From contig NZ_JADPMR010000001.1 of the NCBI RefSeq assembly GCF_015686695.1, positions 1,984,001 to 2,048,000 on the forward strand: a stretch of DNA of 64,000 bases, read 5' to 3'. This DNA comes from Vibrio nitrifigilis. Lineage in GTDB: Bacteria > Pseudomonadota > Gammaproteobacteria > Enterobacterales > Vibrionaceae. Below the pieces are notes generated by a model. It saw nothing but the letters and a program-made list of their open reading frames with translations, ran no database searches and was not told the DNA's origin. Made by a program: the position numbers and the translations under genes. This document shows, one piece after another, positions 16,879 to 26,662 of the stretch (its first letter is position 1; every line of letters begins with the position of its first letter).

Positions 16879-19767
16879 TTAGTTCGCTAGCTCTTGAGCT
16901 AGAGTTTCAATGTTAGCCAGTAGAGATTCGAAATCCGAAATCTTCAAGCATGGGTTCAAGATTGTGAACTTCAGTGCAGACTGACCATTCACAACGGTTT
17001 CGCCTAACACAGCGATACCTCTTACTAACGCTTCTAGACGCACTTGTTGATTTAGTTTGTCTAAGTCTGAAGCGTTAACATTTACGGCACGGAACAATAC
17101 CGTAGATAAAGCAGGCTCTGCCAACAGTTCAAATGCCGAATTGTTGCGAACCAAATTAGCCACTTGCTGGGTTTGAGCCAACAGATGGTCATACATAGCA
17201 CCAAGCTGTTTTGGACCAACACTTTGCATCGTCATAAAGACTTTAAGTGCATCAAAACGTTTGGTTGTCGCGATAGATTTGTCGACCAAATTTGGTAACG
17301 TATCGTGCTCACGATTTAGGTAATCCGCATGGTGTAGTAGGTATTTCAAGTTAGCACTATCGTTAACTAACAATGCACCACAACTAATTGTTTGATAGAA
17401 CAATTTATGGAAATCAACACTGATTGACTGAGCTCGCTCAATACCAGCAAGGCGATCTTTATGGCTGCTCAGAATCAGAGCACCGCCATAAGCACTGTCA
17501 ACGTGCATCCACAACTCATTGGCAGCAGCTACATCAGCAATCGCGTTCAAATCATCGATGGCGCCATGATCGGTCGTGCCCGCCGTACCCACAATCGCAA
17601 ATGGAATTAAACCTTCTGCTTTAACCCCTGCAATCACAGATTCAAGTTTAGACACATCCATTGTACCGTTTTCATGGGTTTCAACGGCAACAATTGCTTT
17701 CTCACCTAATCCCATCCACGCAGCAGATTTTTGCACTGTGAAATGAGATTTGTCTGAACAGATGATACGTAACTTGTGAGCGTATTCTGGTAGGCCAAAT
17801 TTTTGGATAGAGTGACCGGATAGCTTATCTGCAATCCAATCACGCGCTAGCATTAAGCCCATTTGGTTACTTTGCGTACCACCACTAGTAAAGATGCCAT
17901 CCGCTTTATCAGATAGGTCAAACTTGCCACATAACCAGTTCACAACTTTCTGCTCAACATAGGTTGCAGCTGAGGCTTGATCCCAAGAATCCATGGATTG
18001 GTTTAATGCACCAATCATTGCTTCAGCAACCACAGATGGCATTAATGGTGGCGTATGCAAGTGCGCAATAGTATGAGGGTGCTGAACAATGATGGAATTT
18101 TTACCCACCAATTCCGCGGTTTCTTCAATCACATCTTGCAACGACGCGTGTTTGTTATCCAAATCAACGGCATTAATCGCTTGTTCTAGCTGCTCTGGGT
18201 TCAAACCTGAATAAGGCGCACCAACTTCTTCAAAAACTTCACGCAAAGCTTCCGTTGTTTGGTTCATCGCACGAGCGAAATCTTTTGCACCCAATGCACC
18301 GGTATGAATGAAGTGTTGTTTCCACTCATCATTCTGCGCATCTTCTTCAGCGCGTTGACCACCACCAGCAGCAATGATTGCTTGTTCAAATACACGCAAA
18401 GCAAAATCAAGCTGTTCAAATGAAATAATAATTGGAGATAGGAAACGAATTACTGCTCCTTCGCGGCCACCTTTTTCAACAATCAAGCCACGTTCCAATG
18501 CCGCGTGTTGAATCGCGAGCGTTAACTTAGAATCGGCTTGCGGTTCACCAAATTTATTTAACGCACCACTTGGGTCTTTGATTTCAACACCCAGCATTAA
18601 ACCTTTACCGCGCACGTCGGCAATACAGTTCACGCGAGTCGCAATTTTTTCCAGACCCATGCGTAAATATTGGCCGGCAATATTGGCGTGCTCAACCAAT
18701 TTATCACGTTGAATGATTTCAAGCGCTTTGGCACCTGCGATCATCGCCAATTGGTTACCACGGAAAGTACCTGAGTGTTCACCTGGCTTCCATGTATCGC
18801 AGTTCTTGTTGATGACCAAAAGGGACATTGGCATACCACCGCCAATCGCTTTTGATAAACACAGTACGTCAGGCACAATACCCGCTTCTTCAAACGCGAA
18901 GTTATAGCCGGTTTTACCTACACCGCACTGAATTTCATCGAAAATTAGCAGGATACCGTGCTCATCACAGATGCGGCGCAATTCACGAAGCCAGAACGCA
19001 GGAGCAGGAATCACACCACCTTCACCTTGCACTGGTTCAACAATGATCGCCGCTGGCTTCGCCATACCTGCTTCATCGTCATTCAACAGACGTTCAATGT
19101 AACGAATGCCCGCTTTGGCACCTTCATCACCACCAAGACCAAACGGACAACGAATATCGTATGGGAATGGCATAAAGTGTACGTCAGACATCAAACCAGT
19201 ACGACGCGCTTTGGTACCTAAGTTGCCCATCATGCCCATCGTGCCGTTCGTCATACCGTGGTATGCACCGCGAAAAGCAAACATTGTGTTACGACCGGTG
19301 GTCTGCTTAGCAAGTTTGATCGCCGCTTCCACACAGTCAGCACCAGAAGGACCACAGAACTGAATCACGCAGTTATCACCAAGCTCTGATGGTAAGAAAC
19401 CTTTCACAGCTTTGATGTAGTTTGTTTTTGCTTTTGTTGCGATATCGAGAGTTTGATATGGCAATCCCGCATCCAACTGATCTTTCAACGCCTGATTAAT
19501 TTCTGGATGGTTATAACCCAAAGCTAACGTACCAGCGCCAGCTAAACAGTCTAGAAACAGTTGACCACGAGTATCCTCAACCAAGCAGCCATGAGCTTGC
19601 TTGATTGCAATTGGTAAGCGACGTGGGTATGAACGAACTGCGGACTCATTTTCTGCTTGGTCAAGCAAAACTTGGTCTGGTGTAAGATCATAGATACCTT
19701 CAACAACAGGTACCTCATTAGAAAAAATAGTCGAGATAGTGTTTTCGACTTCAAAGGCTGTACTCAT
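16879..19767 (-). CDS. Fused L-2,4-diaminobutyrate aminotransferase / decarboxylase
   Basis: Bifunctional enzyme of 962 residues making 1,3-diaminopropane for norspermidine. Residues 1-470 are a class III aminotransferase: FDEIQCGVGKTG, PLP lysine K306 in LSKAIGGGMP. Residues 520-960 are a group II PLP decarboxylase: HVDSAYGG with the cofactor aspartate, PLP lysine K788 in SVDFHKLFYQ. ATG 19767 (MSTAFEVEN) has AAGGTGA seven bases upstream; the 46 extra residues of the longest reading are Cys-rich and non-conserved-looking. First gene of the operon with a 650-base upstream region. Confidence 0.95.
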   Translation of the reverse strand: MSTAFEVENTISTIFSNEVPVVEGIYDLTPDQVLLDQAENESAVRSYPRRLPIAIKQAHGCLVEDTRGQLFLDCLAGAGTLALGYNHPEINQALKDQLDAGLPYQTLDIATKAKTNYIKAVKGFLPSELGDNCVIQFCGPSGADCVEAAIKLAKQTTGRNTMFAFRGAYHGMTNGTMGMMGNLGTKARRTGLMSDVHFMPFPYDIRCPFGLGGDEGAKAGIRYIERLLNDDEAGMAKPAAIIVEPVQGEGGVIPAPAFWLRELRRICDEHGILLIFDEIQCGVGKTGYNFAFEEAGIVPDVLCLSKAIGGGMPMSLLVINKNCDTWKPGEHSGTFRGNQLAMIAGAKALEIIQRDKLVEHANIAGQYLRMGLEKIATRVNCIADVRGKGLMLGVEIKDPSGALNKFGEPQADSKLTLAIQHAALERGLIVEKGGREGAVIRFLSPIIISFEQLDFALRVFEQAIIAAGGGQRAEEDAQNDEWKQHFIHTGALGAKDFARAMNQTTEALREVFEEVGAPYSGLNPEQLEQAINAVDLDNKHASLQDVIEETAELVGKNSIIVQHPHTIAHLHTPPLMPSVVAEAMIGALNQSMDSWDQASAATYVEQKVVNWLCGKFDLSDKADGIFTSGGTQSNQMGLMLARDWIADKLSGHSIQKFGLPEYAHKLRIICSDKSHFTVQKSAAWMGLGEKAIVAVETHENGTMDVSKLESVIAGVKAEGLIPFAIVGTAGTTDHGAIDDLNAIADVAAANELWMHVDSAYGGALILSSHKDRLAGIERAQSISVDFHKLFYQTISCGALLVNDSANLKYLLHHADYLNREHDTLPNLVDKSIATTKRFDALKVFMTMQSVGPKQLGAMYDHLLAQTQQVANLVRNNSAFELLAEPALSTVLFRAVNVNASDLDKLNQQVRLEALVRGIAVLGETVVNGQSALKFTILNPCLKISDFESLLANIETLAQELAN

Positions 19768-20424
19768 TTTATCATCACCTTGAATACAAAATTTTAGTTC
19801 ACTCCCCCACCCACGCGGTTTGAGGAGACAGACAAATAGCAAACAATCCACTAATGTAAAAACAAAAGTGGTACAACAGCTGCAATGTGGCAGACAAGGC
19901 CACAAGAATTAACTTCAGAAAATCAAGGTTCTGTTATGCTCCGGTCTTCTAAGACTGGACATAGAGGAAGTACAAAGCTGATTAATGTGTGCAAGTTACG
20001 TGAGTTCAATGTTGGGTTTCCCATTCGTTTGCTGTATCCGCAGCAAGAGTATCCCGTCTACTAATAAAAGGATTTATCAGTACCTACCCTACGCAGTGTC
20101 CCAATCAGCCTGATGGTCACTACGCGTATCCCCCAGAAACAACGTCCGAGATTGTTGCGGAAATTAACATAAAAAGATCCACCGGCGCAATCACTTTTCG
20201 ATGACAATTGACCATAATGAGAGGATTTTATTTTGGGACCAAGATCAAAAGACGTGTTAGATAGTCTTATTTGCAACATGTTGTATATTTACTTCCAAAT
20301 TTATAAATTTGGTACTATATGTTGTATTTAATTAGTTTGTTGACATGTAATTCTAAATTAATTCTTTATGGTTAGATGCATGGTTAAATTTCACCCAATA
20401 CGCCTATTTTAATAAAACAAAAAA
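19768..20424. other. Long leader/promoter region of the norspermidine operon
   Basis: No gene accepted. It contains an 18-bp perfect AT-rich palindrome (20295-20312) flanked by the near-repeat ATGTTGTATATTTA and ATGTTGTATTTAAT. An ORF of 72 codons on the minus strand at 20061-20279 lacks a ribosome site and looks random. Confidence 0.45.
20295..20312. promoter_or_regulatory. 18-bp perfect palindrome
   Basis: CCAAATTTATAAATTTGG reads identically on both strands. It stands about 530 bases upstream of the norspermidine operon start and 110 beyond the nhaA terminator. It could be an operator for a dimeric regulator; the factor is unknown. Confidence 0.45.
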
Positions 20425-20450
20425 AAATGAAGCGACATTGCGCTTCATTT
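20425..20450 (-). terminator. nhaA terminator
   Basis: Ten-base stem AAATGAAGCG / CGCTTCATTT with a 6-base loop; on the minus strand a long T run follows. 23 bases past the nhaA stop. Confidence 0.88.
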
Positions 20451-20472
20451 TAATTTAGTGATAGAGGTCATT

Positions 20473-21651
20473 TTATTCAGTAACAGACGCTTCTGCTGTT
20501 ACTTTTTTGGGCAATGACGCACTTAATAGAAAATAACCAATCACAGCTGCTGATGTTGAGCCCATTAAGATGCCTAAACGTGCATAGGTATCGTAACTTT
20601 CTAATGCAGTACCAAACGCAAGTGATGAGATAAAAATCGACATCGTAAAACCAATACCGCACAAAACAGAAACAGCAAATATCTGTTTAAGCTGCACACG
20701 GTCGGGCATTTTTGCTAACCCTGTTTTTAGCGCAACCCAGCAGAAGGTGAAAATGCCCAGAGGTTTACCAATAAACAGCCCTAACGCAACCCCCATCGGC
20801 AACGTTGATGCTAAACCACTTAATGAGACCCCCGCTAGTGAAATGCCTGCGTTTGCAAAGGCAAACAAAGGCAATATCCCATAAGCAACATAAGGATGCA
20901 GCGCATGCTCTAAATGCTTGAGTGGGGAATGCTCACCTTTTTCTCCTTTTAATGGAATAGCAAAGCCAATCACCACACCTGCTAAAGTCGCATGTACGCC
21001 AGATTTCAGTACCGCAACCCATAAGATTGCACCAACGATCAGGTATGGCGCTAAGTGGGTAACTTTCTTCGCATTTAATAAAAACAGCAATGCGGTCATA
21101 GCGAAACCGACAGCCAACGCTACCGTTGATAAATCACTGCTGTAAAATAGCGCAATAATCACCACCACGCCAAGGTCATCAATGATCGCCAAAGCAAGCA
21201 AAAACACCTTCAAGCTGGTTGGCACCCGACTCCCCAATAACGCCATAATACCAAGAGCAAATGCTATATCGGTGGCAGCGGGAATCGCCCAACCTTGAAT
21301 AGCCTGTGGGTCTTGCATGTTAAAAAGTGAGTAGATTAACGCTGGAGCCAGCATACCACCGACCGCAGCAATGGCTGGGAAAATGGCCGTCTCTTTTGAT
21401 TTCAGCGCTCCAACCATCAATTCACGTTTGACTTCTAAACCGATTAATAAGAAAAATACCGCCATTAAGCCATCGTTAATCCAATGAGATAAAGACATAC
21501 CAAACACATAGGTATGCAATGTACTTGAATACGCTTTGGCAAGAGGGGAATTAGCCACAAACATTGCGATAATCGCAGCGATAACGAGTAGAACTCCTCC
21601 AGCTGACTCCATTTGAAAAAACTTCTTTACAGATGCAACCATCCAATTCAC
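20473..21651 (-). CDS. nhaA: Na+/H+ antiporter NhaA
   Basis: Inner-membrane antiporter exporting Na+ for 2 H+, giving sodium and alkaline pH tolerance. 392 residues, about 12 membrane helices. The catalytic aspartate pair is IIDDLG at 158-159 (D163/D164 of E. coli); GWAIPAATDIAFALG carries the helix IV aspartate. Monocistronic with terminator. No NhaR regulator gene lies beside it. Confidence 0.96.
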   Translation of the reverse strand: MNWMVASVKKFFQMESAGGVLLVIAAIIAMFVANSPLAKAYSSTLHTYVFGMSLSHWINDGLMAVFFLLIGLEVKRELMVGALKSKETAIFPAIAAVGGMLAPALIYSLFNMQDPQAIQGWAIPAATDIAFALGIMALLGSRVPTSLKVFLLALAIIDDLGVVVIIALFYSSDLSTVALAVGFAMTALLFLLNAKKVTHLAPYLIVGAILWVAVLKSGVHATLAGVVIGFAIPLKGEKGEHSPLKHLEHALHPYVAYGILPLFAFANAGISLAGVSLSGLASTLPMGVALGLFIGKPLGIFTFCWVALKTGLAKMPDRVQLKQIFAVSVLCGIGFTMSIFISSLAFGTALESYDTYARLGILMGSTSAAVIGYFLLSASLPKKVTAEASVTE

Positions 21652-21934
21652 CTATTCATTATTAGTTTTGTAACATGATGATAACTAAAGTGTAGCTGCT
21701 TAATAGAGCGGTGAATAATCGCTTGTAATGAACTTAAACCTCGGAATAACCGATAAATAAGGCCATATATTACGATATTTATACTGGTTTGATTAAATTC
21801 CCATCAAAGCAGATGGCTGAGAATGAGTAATATCAGGTCAAAAAGTAATAAAAAGGTGAGATTTTATTGGGTATTATAAACAGTTAATTATTAATAACTG
21901 ATTACACTATGCTTAACCAATAGTTGAGAACAAG
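21652..21934. other. Upstream region of nhaA
   Basis: AT-rich promoter region; no gene or clear operator identified. Confidence 0.4.
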
Positions 21935-21958
21935 ACGCTATTATCGACAATAGCGTCA
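21935..21958 (-). terminator. Hairpin downstream of the ABC/AttH operon
   Basis: GACGCTATT / AATAGCGTC, 9-bp perfect stem with a 6-base loop, 36 bases past the stop of the last gene. The U tract is poor, so terminator strength is uncertain. Confidence 0.55.
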
Positions 21959-21993
21959 TTAATACTTGAGTAAAAAGTGGGAGGAGAAGCACA

Positions 21994-23118
21994 TTAATAA
22001 CCGGATAAGATCATGAATCCACGTGCGTTGTGGGAACCGCTTACATTAACAGGACCTTCCCAGTATGGAACAACATATGGAAACCACATATTGGCGTTCA
22101 CAGCAGTTGCTGTAAAATTAATATGATATCTCGGGACTTTGATATGCCATTGGGTCGGCACTAAATGACCGTTTGTCGTCGTATTAAGTGTTGGTATCAT
22201 AGACATATCGTCTTGAGTCAGCGCGATACTCTCTCCTTGTGGCGAGGTGATCGTGCCAAAAAATCTTGGTGCCTGATCCTGTTGACGAAAACGCGTCACG
22301 GTTAGTGTCATGCCATTTTGGATATGAAAAACTAACCAATCCCAATGGCGATTAGATTCCAACACAAAATTATTACCCCAACGCTTACCTATCCAAGCAA
22401 CACCATGAACCCTTAGAGCTTTGCGCTGTCCTTTGATACGAATTTTGCCTGCAACAGCAACTTGAGGAACATCAAATCCATACAGAGCAGCGGATAATGA
22501 CGGCTCAATATGTTGGTATCCTTGTTCGCCCGGAAGTTGAATCGGCTGTTTTAAAGCCAAGCCGAGCTGAAGAGATACCTGATCGGTATTCGTATTTAGT
22601 TCACCGGGAAACGGATTGGCTTCTTTACCGTTTAAAGACCAATTATCAATCCAAAGTTTAAACGGCTCACGCTGAAATCCTGCTTGGCCAATACCGCCAC
22701 GTGCCAATTTCTGATCGAACCAAACCTGATGTTTATGGGAAATAGCGACTTGTGCCAAATACAGTTGAGGATGATCCCAACTTACTGATTTACGATCATC
22801 ATGAGCTAGGCGCATCAAATTCCAGTGCACTCCATAGCGGTTACCTTGCTCATCTTCCACATTAGCAACAAAAGACCACCACTCATTTTGAAAACTGGGA
22901 TGAAACGCAAAATCGTCCGGCAGAACCACAGGATGATCGGGCATCACTTGTTGATAGTGCTGCTGGTCTAAGAAAAAACTTTCTGCCTTCTTAGAATGCA
23001 AAGATCCAGTAAGAAGCCCAGCCCCTGTTGACCACAGTAAATAAGCAAGAGCAACAAAAAACAGAACGATGATTCCGATAACCACAGGTACGCAGCTATT
23101 ACGACGGAAAAACTTCAT
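21994..23118 (-). CDS. Membrane-anchored CrtC/AttH-like lipocalin-fold protein
   Basis: 374 residues. One N-terminal membrane segment (about 12-34) probably anchors it with the bulk in the periplasm. The rest resembles the carotenoid-hydratase/AttH superfamily of paired lipocalin-like domains: FHPSFQNEWWSFVANVEDEQG at the first domain and RVHGVAWIGKRWG...WDWLVFHIQNG at the second. AttH homologues are commonly encoded with an FtsX-type ABC exporter, as here; the substrate is not established. Its ATG overlaps the stop of the upstream permease, so translation is coupled. Confidence 0.82.
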   Translation of the reverse strand: MKFFRRNSCVPVVIGIIVLFFVALAYLLWSTGAGLLTGSLHSKKAESFFLDQQHYQQVMPDHPVVLPDDFAFHPSFQNEWWSFVANVEDEQGNRYGVHWNLMRLAHDDRKSVSWDHPQLYLAQVAISHKHQVWFDQKLARGGIGQAGFQREPFKLWIDNWSLNGKEANPFPGELNTNTDQVSLQLGLALKQPIQLPGEQGYQHIEPSLSAALYGFDVPQVAVAGKIRIKGQRKALRVHGVAWIGKRWGNNFVLESNRHWDWLVFHIQNGMTLTVTRFRQQDQAPRFFGTITSPQGESIALTQDDMSMIPTLNTTTNGHLVPTQWHIKVPRYHINFTATAVNANMWFPYVVPYWEGPVNVSGSHNARGFMILSGY

Positions 23119-25592
23119 TAGAGAGCGTCCCTTAGTGAGGTCATCGGCGATTTACGGACTAAACGTAAAACAGGCAAAGCACCTGCGACAAGTAGAGCTA
23201 ACATGGAAAATAACGCGGTTTCGATATATTTACTGGTCACTAACTGTACTTGCATGGTCCAGCCAAAAGAATCTCTAATGAGTACATCGACCATCAGGTT
23301 AGCTAACATTATCCCAAGAGGCACTGCAATAAGTAACGCAATCGCCCAAAAGACAAATAACTGCAGTGCTCCAACAAAAACTAACTCTTTCGCTGAAACG
23401 CCTAAACAACGCAAAAGAGCCACATGCCGTTGGCGCGATACTTCTCCGGCTAAAGTGGCGAAAAAAATGCCACATACTGCAATCAATAACGTAATGTTGC
23501 CGAATGTATCAGTTATAACGAATGTGCGATCAAATACTTTCATTGCTTGCTGATGGATATGCTGATTGCTATAGACTCGCTCAACATCGTAATGAAAACG
23601 AGCATACAACCTCTGTTTGAGTTCTTGCATATCGGCACTACGGTCATCTTTTGCGCTGTCTGGCTGAGTAACAACAGCGAGTGAAATATCCCCTACGCCA
23701 GTGAATACAGACATCCATTGGTATTGAGACATCATAATTTGACCATATGGATTACCGTAATCGTAATACACACCAGTGACTAACCAACGTGGACCGAGTG
23801 GTGATGGTAAATCGATAAAATCACCTGGCCGGATATGATTTTTGATCGCCATTGATTCACTCACCATCAACGCTTTAGCTGAATGAGTGAAATACCAATA
23901 CTGCGGAATTGCAGTTTTAATGGTCAAGGAGCGGCGTTCTTGCTCAGAGTTACCCGTACTCACCACTTGAATCGTGCCCGTTGAAGTCGCGACATCTTTC
24001 TTCCAACGCCACCAAACTGCTTTAACCTCTGGCTGTTTTTCTAGCCAATTGCTCACTTGAGTCGCACTGTTGTTGGTAGGATAGATATATAGGTCTGCCG
24101 CTAATCGATCACTTAACCAATGGTCTGTAGTGTTACGAAAGCTGCCAACCATGGTTTCGACACCAATGTTCGCCGCCATAGCAATCATAAATGCCATTGT
24201 GGCCACACCACGATAACTCATACTTGCAGCGGCATCAGCAAAAAACCAACGCACTTTCACCCAAAAAAGCCGGTAGGAAAGGAAATCGAAAATCTTCCAA
24301 ACCACATAGGGAGTAAATAGAGCGACACTTAATAACACTAAGCCAATTAGAACAAATCCAAGTGCTTGAGTTTTAGGAGCTTGATAAACAGCAAAAGCCA
24401 ACATTGCCAGAACAACGGCGAGAATCGCTTGCACAGTAAATTCGGCTCCAGCAAAACGAACTAAAGAAAGTCGCGCTGTTAGGCGAATCGGTTGCGACTT
24501 TAATAGGCGCCACAACGGCCAAGCACATGAGCCAAGCGCACCAATGACAGCCATCACCAAACTATATAAGCTCCAGCTCCATTGCCAATGGATCGCGAGG
24601 CCAACATTGGCACCGTACAAATCATGTAAACTGGCAGATACTGATGGAATCAGGCGATTAGCCAGCATTAAACCAAACATATTACCGCATATCCAGCTCA
24701 CCAATATCAGCAAAGACAACTCAACAAGTAACGCTTTGGCTAACTGAAAATCCGTGACACCAGCTTGACGCAACATCCCAACCAAAAGTTGGCGCTGAAC
24801 AAACGATAAAGACATCGCTTGATAAAAAATAAAGATCCCGACCAAAAATGACAACATGCCCATAGCAGTTAAATTAAGATGGAATGCGTTCGTGAGTGCC
24901 GATAATTCGGTTTTTACTGTGCGGGAAAGCACCATGGTTTCAGGTATTTGCTGCTTGAGTGATTCCAACTCAGCCTTGGTCATCTCTCCACAACCAATTT
25001 CGGATAGACCCATATGATGTTTGTAATGACGGACCAATGACATATCCGCCACCATATGAGTGCCTTTAACCAAACCGACAGTATCAATCATGATGGGGCC
25101 CAATTGGGTACCATCATCTAGAGTAATAAAATCGCCATCTTGCCAACTTTGTAGTTTAGCTAGGTCGGCACTCACCAAGATGGGATGTGGTGGATACATT
25201 AACTGCAGTGTGGATAAATGGTTTAACGACAACCCCTTCTTTAAGGGCACCATCGCCACCGGATCAATACCCACTAAATTGATGTCGACACCTTTACGAG
25301 TCGTTAGCGTCGCATTATCAAAAGGCACACATTGACTAAAACCTGCTCGGCGCAAATTAACGTAAAGGTCTTGTGGCACACGTCCGGCCAAATAACGAGG
25401 ACGAATACGGTATGGTAAAGGCGTTGCAAAAAGTTTTTCACCGTGTTCGTAGGATTGCTTGGCGTATTGATTAATTGCGGTAACGCCGGACAACAGTGAC
25501 ACACCTAAAGTCAGTCCGAGCCACACCAAAATGATTTGCAGGGGATACCGGCGGTAGTGACCCAGCAGCGCTTTAACTACTGGCCATAACAT
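23118..25592 (-). CDS. ABC transporter permease with two FtsX-type modules
   Basis: 824 residues: an N-terminal helix, periplasmic domain, three-helix FtsX module (about 250-400), further helices in the middle, a second periplasmic domain and a C-terminal FtsX module (residues 700-820). This is the long permease form seen in LolC/MacB-like export systems. The start at 25592 (MLWPVVKALLGHYRR) has GGGAGGT nine bases upstream; the longest reading (25649) adds residues that overlap the ATPase gene. It overlaps the ATPase 3' end by 20 bases. Confidence 0.88.
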   Translation of the reverse strand: MLWPVVKALLGHYRRYPLQIILVWLGLTLGVSLLSGVTAINQYAKQSYEHGEKLFATPLPYRIRPRYLAGRVPQDLYVNLRRAGFSQCVPFDNATLTTRKGVDINLVGIDPVAMVPLKKGLSLNHLSTLQLMYPPHPILVSADLAKLQSWQDGDFITLDDGTQLGPIMIDTVGLVKGTHMVADMSLVRHYKHHMGLSEIGCGEMTKAELESLKQQIPETMVLSRTVKTELSALTNAFHLNLTAMGMLSFLVGIFIFYQAMSLSFVQRQLLVGMLRQAGVTDFQLAKALLVELSLLILVSWICGNMFGLMLANRLIPSVSASLHDLYGANVGLAIHWQWSWSLYSLVMAVIGALGSCAWPLWRLLKSQPIRLTARLSLVRFAGAEFTVQAILAVVLAMLAFAVYQAPKTQALGFVLIGLVLLSVALFTPYVVWKIFDFLSYRLFWVKVRWFFADAAASMSYRGVATMAFMIAMAANIGVETMVGSFRNTTDHWLSDRLAADLYIYPTNNSATQVSNWLEKQPEVKAVWWRWKKDVATSTGTIQVVSTGNSEQERRSLTIKTAIPQYWYFTHSAKALMVSESMAIKNHIRPGDFIDLPSPLGPRWLVTGVYYDYGNPYGQIMMSQYQWMSVFTGVGDISLAVVTQPDSAKDDRSADMQELKQRLYARFHYDVERVYSNQHIHQQAMKVFDRTFVITDTFGNITLLIAVCGIFFATLAGEVSRQRHVALLRCLGVSAKELVFVGALQLFVFWAIALLIAVPLGIMLANLMVDVLIRDSFGWTMQVQLVTSKYIETALFSMLALLVAGALPVLRLVRKSPMTSLRDAL

Positions 25593-26244
25593 GTAACTGA
25601 CCTCCCTGCAGCTTAATGCGCCCGTCCATATGTTTGGCCACTTGTTCACTGTGAGTGACTAACAAAAGTGTACATTCCACTTCTCGTGCCAGATTAGTCA
25701 GCAGACGCATCACAGCTTCAGCGTTACGCTCATCTAAACTGCCTGTCGGTTCATCAGCGAGCAAGATACGAGGCTCCATATACAATGCACGTGCTATCGC
25801 TGCGCGTTGCTGCTGACCACCAGAAACTTCTTCAGGATAACGTCCTAATAAAGGCATGAGATTGAGAGCAGTAAGAATTTGACGCCACAACCCCGCATCA
25901 TGCGGTAAACCTTTTAGCTGGCGGCAAAAGCGAATATTATCTGCGACATTAAGTGTTGGCAGCAGGTTAAACTGCTGAAAGATATGGCCAATATTATTAC
26001 GACGAAATTCGGTTCGCTTCTTTTCAGATGAAGAGTGTAAGGCAAAATCATCAAACCAAATCTCACCTGCATCGGCGATATCGAGACCAGATATGAGATT
26101 AAGCAACGTACTTTTTCCAGAGCCGCTTTCACCCATTAGTGCAATTTGATCGCCTCGGTTTAATGTTAACTGAGCCCCCTGTAGCACTGGATGAAATTCA
26201 TCGCCGTCTACATATCCTTTGGATAGGTCCTTTAGTTGTAACAT
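25573..26244 (-). CDS. ABC transporter ATP-binding protein (LolD/MacB type)
   Basis: 223 residues. Walker A GESGSGKST, Q-loop FQQFNLLPTL, signature SGGQQQRAAIAR, Walker B ILLADEPTGSLDE, H-loop LLVTHSEQ. Powers the adjacent long permease. Together with the lipocalin-like partner this forms a three-gene mechanotransmission-type transporter for a lipid or envelope molecule, inferred from family. Confidence 0.93.
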   Translation of the reverse strand: MLQLKDLSKGYVDGDEFHPVLQGAQLTLNRGDQIALMGESGSGKSTLLNLISGLDIADAGEIWFDDFALHSSSEKKRTEFRRNNIGHIFQQFNLLPTLNVADNIRFCRQLKGLPHDAGLWRQILTALNLMPLLGRYPEEVSGGQQQRAAIARALYMEPRILLADEPTGSLDERNAEAVMRLLTNLAREVECTLLLVTHSEQVAKHMDGRIKLQGGQLHVMASS

Positions 26245-26662
26245 TAATACTCTCGCAATCTGATTTAACGGGTGCAGAATCTACACCAAATTACGTTTCG
26301 GAGAAAGTAATTTGCAGTCCAGATCACATTATATGCAATATTTTGCACTTAAGTGGAAAAATATTCGCCATTTATAGGGTCTATGCCCCATTTTGTGTCA
26401 CGACCAATGTAGATTACAAAGTAGTTCGGGTGCCTTGCTAGCTACTTTGGCTAGCAATGATCATTGAGCACAAATCCTAACATACTTCTCCTTATCATGG
26501 ACAAGGAATTAGATTACCTTTATCACTTATTGACACCTTTTCAATGAGGAATTGCTAAATAACAAACGAATCAAGCAAGATACTGATTTGTCAGTAATAG
26601 ATTCAATAGTGCGTGCTACACTGATCACCAAGCGGTGAGATTTGGCAACACAAGGACAACGA
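26245..26662. other. Divergent promoter region
   Basis: 418 bases between the divergent ABC operon and the NAD(P)-binding gene. It contains a perfect 8-bp inverted repeat at 26435-26457 and no supported gene. Confidence 0.5.
26435..26457. promoter_or_regulatory. TTGCTAGC inverted repeat
   Basis: TTGCTAGC and GCTAGCAA separated by 7 bases. No T tract. Candidate operator for either divergent transcript. Confidence 0.4.

Noticed and set aside
18958..19363. Overlapping plus-strand ORFs of 87 and 85 codons
   Set aside because: They are antisense shadows of the aminotransferase domain with no coding signals of their own.
20061..20279. 72-codon minus-strand ORF upstream of the norspermidine operon
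   Set aside because: No ribosome binding site, unusual Cys/Trp-rich composition and placement across a likely leader; best explained as chance.
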